Assembly (NCBI RefSeq): GCF_002234595.1
Contig: NZ_NMUL01000067.1
Span: 24,743-88,742 of the forward strand
Reading direction: 5' to 3'
DNA from: Amycolatopsis vastitatis
GTDB lineage: Bacteria > Actinomycetota > Actinomycetes > Mycobacteriales > Pseudonocardiaceae
Length of the DNA stretch: 64,000 nucleotides
This document shows, piece after piece, positions 59,511-64,000 of the stretch. The position numbers and the translations under genes were made by a program. Each line of letters opens with the position of its first letter. Positions within the stretch are counted from its first letter, which is position 1. The notes below the pieces were generated by a model. It searched no databases and had not been told where the DNA came from. It saw only the letters and a program-made list of their open reading frames with translations.

Positions 59511-60758
59511 TAGTAGCGTGTCGCTGCTTACTTGTGGCGCCTGTGGCTGCCACGCTGTTGTCCGGCAGGTCGCTTTCCCTGCCGGACAAGGACTGTTGCC
59601 AGGGCCTCACTGATGAAGCGGCCGGTCACGTTGTCGGCGCGGGATCGTGAAGAGCTGATCCGGCTGACCACCACGGGTGTGCATCCGGCATCGACGATCA
59701 GGCGGGCACGGGTGCTGCTCGCGCTGGACACCTCGGCGGGCGAACCCGATCCGAAGGAAGTCATCGCGGCCCGGCTCGGAGTCTCGGGCGAGATGCTGCG
59801 ACTGGTCTCCAAGCGATTCGCTGAAACCGGCGGCGATGTCCTGGCCACAATCGGGCGCAAGAAGCGCGACCTTCCACCGGTGCCGTCCCCGGTGACCGGC
59901 GAGGTCGAGGCCCGGCTGATCGCCCTGGCGTGCTCGCAGCCGCCGGCCGGGCATGCCCGATGGTCGTTGCGGTTGCTGGAAAAGCATGTCGAACTCACGG
60001 AGGACATCCCGAGCCTGGACCACTCGACCATCGGCCGGGTTTTGAAAAAACGGAACTGCGTCCTCATCTGAGGAAGTGCTGGAACATCCCGCCGCGGGCA
60101 AACGCGGAGTTCGCCGCCCGCATGGAGGACGTGCTCGCGGTCTACGCCCGGCCGCATGACCCCGCCCGTCCGGTCGTGTGCATGGACGAGAAGCCCTTCC
60201 AGTTGCTCGGTCAGGTCCGCGACCCGCTGCCAGCCCGCCCGGGCCGCGATGCCCGCGAGGACAGTGAGTACGTCCGGTGCGGCACCTGCTCGATCTTCGT
60301 GTGGGCCGAGCCCCTGCGCGGGTGGCGCCGTGTCCATGCCCTGGCCCAGCGCACCAAGATCGACTGGGCCGGGCAGGTCAGGCAACTGCTGACCGTGGAC
60401 TATCCCGACGCCGAGACCGTGGTGCTGGTGATGGACAACCTCAACACCCACGGCATCGCCTCGCTGTATGAGGCCTTCGCACCCGACGAGGCCTTCGCCC
60501 TGGCACAGCGCCTGGAGATCCACCACACACCCAAACACGGGTCCTGGCTCAACATCGCCGAGATCGAACTCTCCGCCCTGTCGCGGCAATGTCTCGACCG
60601 CCGCATCAGCGACCTCGACACGCTCAACACCGAACTCGCCGCCTGGCAACACGCCATCAACACCGAACAACGTCAAGTCCGCTGGCAGTTCACCACCGAT
60701 GACGCGCGCGTCAAACTCCGCCACCTATATCCCAAGAATTAGCAGCGACACTCTACTA
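59511..60758 (+). mobile_element. IS630-type element A
   Basis: Flanked by TA within CTAG, with ends CTAGTAGCGTGTCGCTGCT and AGCAGCGACACTCTACTAG (18 of 19 positions complementary). It carries a two-frame transposase gene on the plus strand. Confidence 0.9.
59613..60742 (+). CDS. IS630-family transposase, two frames joined at an A6 stretch
   Basis: ORF A (59613-60071) encodes the HTH part (LSARDREELIRLTTTGVHPA, RLGVSGEMLRLVSKRF). Its end reads VLKKRN, and the -1 frame from the same place gives KTELRPHLRKCWNIPP. It continues as ORF B through VVCMDEKPFQLLG, VLVMDNLNTHGIASLYEAF and the SWLNIAEIELSALSRQ (DDE) motif to 60742. The junction, TTGAAAAAACGG, is a slippery A6, so programmed -1 frameshifting as known in IS families is likely rather than a mutation. 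Confidence 0.85.
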
Positions 60759-61938
60759 GTGCTTTATCAAGCAACGTTGGGTAGGTAATCGGGGCGGCGG
60801 ATCTTGGAGTTGACGGCGAAGCGGCGTTTGGGGTGGCAGTGGCGGTTGCGCCAACGGAGGTAGCCAGCGATGGCGGCTTCCTGGGCGGCGTGGCTGGGAT
60901 AGTCGCTGCCGTCGAGAGTGAAGTAGCGGACCGCGGTGAACTCGCACTCGATCCAGTTCAACCACGAGGCGTTGGTCGGTGTGTAGACCAGCTCGATGTC
61001 GTTGGCCGCGCACCACGCGGTGACCTCGGCCTTAGCGTGAGGTCCGTAATTGTCGCAGACCAGGTAGAGCTTCCCGGCCGGGAAGCGGCGGCGCAGCTGC
61101 TTGCAGAAGTCGAGGAACTGCGGCCAGCGTTTGCGGTCACGGAACCGGTAGAACATCTGACAAGAGGCCAGGTCGAGCGCGTCGAACATGTGCCGAATGC
61201 CTTTGGTGCGGGTGTAGGTCGCGCGCAGCCGGGCCGGGCAACCTCGGGGGAACCAGCCCCGACCGGGACGGGGCTACAGATTCAGCGGCCCGAACTCATC
61301 CACACAGATCACCCGCCCATCAGCGGGCGGATGATCGTAGAGGTCCAGGATGCGGGTCTTCTTGGCCACGAAGTCCGGGTCATTGCTGGCCTTCCAGGTC
61401 TTCGTCGCCTGCCAGGACACACCCGCCGTGCGCAGGATCTGCCGGACGGTCTCGGTGCTCACCACCAGCCGCGCATGCTCGGCGAGATACTCGACCAGCT
61501 TGGTCAGGCTCCAGGTCGTCAACGGCAACCCCAGCTCAGTCGGCTTGCAGGCGGCGATGCGGCAGATCTGCTCCCGGGCGGCGGCCCGAACTTACGAGGC
61601 CGGCCGCCCCTCCATTTTGGGGACAACGCCGCGAACCCGGAATCGTTGAACGCGTGGATCACCTCCCGCACATAGCCCTCGGTCGCCGCGAACATTGCCG
61701 CGATCTCACCTGCGGACCGGCCCTGCGACGAGGCCAGCACAATCCCGGAACGCCGCAACCGCACCCGGTCCTTCGCCGACCTGGTGATCTTGACCAGCCG
61801 CTGAGCCTCTTCGGGCTCCAACGACCGCGCGAACACCTCAGGCGTACGTGCCATGACTCACCTCCACCGGCCAGCCTCGCGGTCACCAGCCCAGATGTCC
61901 ACGCGACACGATTACAACGCCTTTCCTTGACGAGGCAC
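60759..61938 (-). mobile_element. IS630-type element B
   Basis: Shares the TA at 60757-60758 with element A; the other TA is at 61939-61940. Ends: GTGCTTTATCAAG at left and, as complement, GTGCCTCGTCAAG at right. Element A must have inserted at, or next to, its border, giving a tandem pair inside the ISL3 copy. Confidence 0.85.
60767..61854 (-). pseudogene. IS630-family transposase with frameshift and nonsense codon
   Basis: From the ATG at 61854: HTH part (TRSAKDRVRLRRSGIVLASS, EIAAMFAATEGYVREVIHAF); after RPRKFG the frame shifts to one reading LTTWSLTKLVEYLAEHARLV, VSWQATKTWKASNDPDFV and VICVDEFGPLNL. A TAG (expected CAG, Gln) at 61274-61276 interrupts it before PRPGRGWFP. The remainder MFDALDLASCQMFYRFRDRK, LVCDNYGPHAKAEV and NASWLNWIECEF follows in the same frame. 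Inactive. Confidence 0.85.
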
Positions 61939-61940
61939 TA

Positions 61941-62265
61941 GCCCGACCTGCGCCAATGTGGCGAGCAACGGGACCGACCGGCGGCGATGCCGTCGGGACA
62001 GACCCTCCACCTGCTCCACGAATGTCGCCGCCGCGCAGGCGGCGTTGTGGCAGTAGAAGCGACGCACGGTCAACACGATCGTCACCGGCTGTCCGCCGAC
62101 CGGCTCGTCAGACACGCGTCGCACGTAGCGGCTGTGCACCCGCTCGGACCACACCGTGCACACCCGGCACGGTTGGCCCGTCGCACTGGACCGCGCGAAA
62201 ACCGTCACACCCTCATGCGCAACCTCCGCCCGGTCAACAACCAGCCCACCAAGACGCGGCAGCAA
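61941..62265 (-). pseudogene. ISL3 transposase, N-terminal portion
   Basis: TTG start at 62265. It has the ISL3 N-terminal zinc-finger region with Cys pairs (PCRVCTVWSERVHSRYVRRV and FYCHNAACAAATF) and then GLSRRHRRRS. It ends at the IS630-B target site; the rest of the gene is at 58266-59509. Confidence 0.88.
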
Positions 62266-62525
62266 CGCTTCAAGATCAACAAGGCACTGGCGACATGATC
62301 ACCGGCCACGCTCACCGCCCGTCACCGGACCACGAAACCCGCGCCAGAGCCACTTTCAGGGAGCGCCGTCACCTTCCCTGAGCTTGAGCAGGCACAGCCC
62401 GCATTCACAGCTGCAGCAGTCCAGGAGTGCGCAGGTTTTCGTAGTGGCGACGTGCTGGCGGGCCACCTTCCGGGGGCGGGGCGTGGCTGCATGGCGAGGC
62501 ACTGTTTGTCCGTGACACTGGTGCC

Positions 62526-63310
62526 ATGACCCAAGAACGCAGTGACGAGCAGGCCGCCTTCGCGATCGTGGAACGCGTCTTGGGCGTGCAGGTCGAACCC
62601 TACGACCTCGGCGGTCGACAGAACGCCGTGGACGGGGTACTGCACTTCCCCGACGGGCGCACCGGCGCCCTGACGATCTCCGCGCTCGGACCTCAGCCCG
62701 AAGCCGCGATCACCGGTGTGCTCGCCGATGGGGCGAAGAGCCGCTACACAGTCGGATGGCTTGCGCAACACCTGGATCGTCACGGTGCCGCGCGACTTCC
62801 CGCCGAAGGACCTCAAGGGCATCGACGCGCTGCTGCTGGCGTGCGAGGAACGCGGCACGACCTCACTCGAGCAGTTGTACGGGGCCGTCCTACTCGAGCA
62901 ATTCGGCTCTGCGGTGGCCACCGCCGTCGATGCCGGGAGTCTCGGCGGACGTCGCACGAACAGCACCGGACGGCCGCCTGAGGTCTAGGTGTTGGCCGGC
63001 GGCATCGGTGGAGTCGCCAACGGCGGCGAGCTCCTCCTGCCCAGTGAGCTCGCCGCACACCTGGAGTCGAGGGCGATGCGATCGAAGCTGACCAAGCTTG
63101 GCAAGGACGACCATGACGACCGGCACCTGTTCTTGTGAGTGCAGCTCTCGGCGTTCACCTACGCGGTGATAGACAATCTGTCCTTCGGTGGCCCGCTCCG
63201 AGCGAGCCGCCGGACCTGCCCGGCGGGCTGAGTCAGTTGCGGCTGGCGGGCGGCTACAGCGCGGCGGGGTTGTGCGGGCCATCCAAGGCGACCGTTGGGT
63301 CCGTGTTCAC
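62526..63310 (+). pseudogene. Hypothetical protein gene with frameshift and two nonsense codons
   Basis: ATG at 62526 starts MTQERSDEQAAFAIVERVLG and VEPYDLGGRQNAVDGVLHFP. Near 62760 the sense passes to another frame (NTWIVTVPRDFPPKDLKGID, SLEQLYGAVLLEQFGSAVAT). TAG after RPPEV and TGA after DRHLFL are placed where Trp codons fit (one base away); then VQLSAFTYAVIDNLSFGGPL and another shift to EPPDLPGGLSQLRLAGGYSA. The reconstructed protein of ~250 residues is a type seen in actinobacteria with no assigned function. Clearly decayed. Confidence 0.65.
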
Positions 63311-63754
63311 CCCTTCAGCAATTCCCCTGGAAGTACCCCGAGCCCGGCGAGCTGAGCATGAGCCTCGGTCAGTGCAGCGGCACCAACGGGGGTTGCAGAT
63401 CCTGCACAGCCGGTACTGACGGCCGCCCTGGCTGCAGGTGCGAGCCGCGCGCCACCGGGGGCGGGCTGCTGTGGCGTCTGCAAAGCGGCCGCGCCCACGG
63501 CATCCCATCAGCGCGGGCGCGGCAGGTCCAGAGAGACCAGGTCCGACAACACCGAGATGGCACTCTGCTGGGAGCTGCGACCACGAGCTTCTCCGAAGTC
63601 GGCTCGGGCGCTGCCGCCGCGGTGCTCTTCCTCAACGAGGCATGGCGACTCTACGTGCCGCGCTGCACAGCGCCGTAAGACCGCGAACCCGGCTGCACGT
63701 CACACACAGGTAGGCGATGTGTATGACCAGGTCAACTAGGTAATACCGCAGTCG
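63311..63754. other. Decayed or non-coding stretch
   Basis: Open frames exist, but composition and lack of starts give no confident gene. A Cys-rich plus-strand piece (CSGTNGGCRSCTAG) was noted but not accepted. Confidence 0.3.
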
Positions 63755-64000
63755 GTGATCGGCAAATCCCAGTACGGCGAGTCCGCGGCCGCCGGCGTCC
63801 TCGCGCTCCGGCACTTGATCCGGCTGGCCGCCAAGCGCGTGGTGAGGAGATTGCCCTTCACCTATCACCTCGCCTGCGAACACGAGCGGCTCTGTCCGGA
63901 ACCCGAGCAAGGTGAAGCGAACTCACAGCCTGATCACCACCCTCCCTCCAGACGGACAGGCCGTGGTAGACGAGCCCGGGCAGCCCGTGGCAAGCTGACA
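63755..64000 (+). CDS. Partial open reading frame running off the window
   Basis: From GTG 63755 the frame stays open to the end: VIGKSQYGESAAAGVLALRH, RLAAKRVVRRLPFTYHLACE, then a basic tail. There is no obvious ribosome binding site. Family not recognised; it could be a gene start or a chance frame in a decayed zone. Confidence 0.3.
   Translation, partial: MIGKSQYGESAAAGVLALRHLIRLAAKRVVRRLPFTYHLACEHERLCPEPEQGEANSQPDHHPPSRRTGRGRRARAARGKLT

Larger units (their letters stand above)
58215..62351. mobile_element. ISL3-family element split by two IS630-type insertions
   Basis: 30-bp inverted repeats starting GGCTCTGGCGCGGGTTTCGT bound the element (58215-58244 and 62322-62351). The ISL3 transposase reads through exactly if 59511-61940 is removed: LLATLAQVG on the right side joins LALAGRAGARLAAHLG on the left. 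So the ISL3 copy was intact before the other insertions. No clear 8-bp target duplication was found. Confidence 0.9.

Noticed and set aside
63295..63678. Cys-containing plus-strand frame (CSGTNGGCRSCTAG)
   Set aside because: No ribosome binding site, no family resemblance, and it starts inside a decayed gene.

Overview
High-GC actinobacterial chromosome, most likely a member of the Pseudonocardiaceae (Amycolatopsis, Lentzea or Saccharothrix type). The reasons are the roughly 70% GC content, many GTG starts, XRE-DUF5753/DUF397 pairs, HxlR, GlxA and FCD-GntR regulators, NB-ARC/TPR regulators and actinobacterial IS630, ISL3 and IS4 elements. This assignment is inference; no 16S or other marker gene lies in the window. 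No tRNA, rRNA or CRISPR array was found.

Region 1 (1-12.9 kb) is ordinary accessory metabolism and regulation: the start of a sugar-binding ABC lipoprotein, a GntR regulator with an unusual IS630-like N-terminal domain, a secreted beta-helix protein, then small redox and regulatory genes (methyltransferase, NmrA-like oxidoreductase, three HxlR regulators with visible palindromic operators, GlxA, isochorismatase-like hydrolase, SnoaL-like protein, MarR). It ends in a decayed UvrA paralogue that has lost its first ABC signature segment. Region 2 (13.0-22.7 kb) is bounded by two ~300-bp direct repeats. Each carries a MerR-type palindrome. Between them are a 2077-residue secreted RHS/YD-repeat protein, whose tail looks like a toxin cassette and overlaps a 62-residue membrane protein (candidate immunity protein), and a polytopic membrane protein.

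Region 3 (22.8-35.8 kb) is a defence island. A histidine-kinase pseudogene fused to an IS256 remnant lies on the left, and a truncated response regulator fused to an IS5 tail lies on the right. Inside is a complete three-gene pPIWI-RE system (PD-(D/E)XK nuclease, DinG-like Fe-S helicase, prokaryotic PIWI protein). It continues co-directionally into an HNH-like protein and a small protein, and meets a convergent RNase H-like/serine-threonine kinase pair. Region 4 (36-43.6 kb) holds small gene pairs, an acyltransferase, a Nudix hydrolase, and a seven-gene regulatory operon divergent from an XRE-DUF5753/DUF397 pair across two operator-like palindromes.

Region 5 (43.7-48.0 kb) is the second notable system: a ubiquitin-like protein, a JAMM/JAB peptidase and an E1-like ThiF protein interrupted by a UGA codon. 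It is divergent from an XRE-ImmA/IrrE protein plus partner gene. The two sides carry matching CATCACC/GGTGATG-type palindromes, which suggests shared control. Three very small genes run convergently towards the E1-like gene. Region 6 (48.4-64 kb) is a lectin-like secreted protein, a large NB-ARC/TPR regulator, and then a decayed, IS-rich zone: an IS4 element, an ISL3 element split by two adjacent IS630 elements, and several frameshifted genes.
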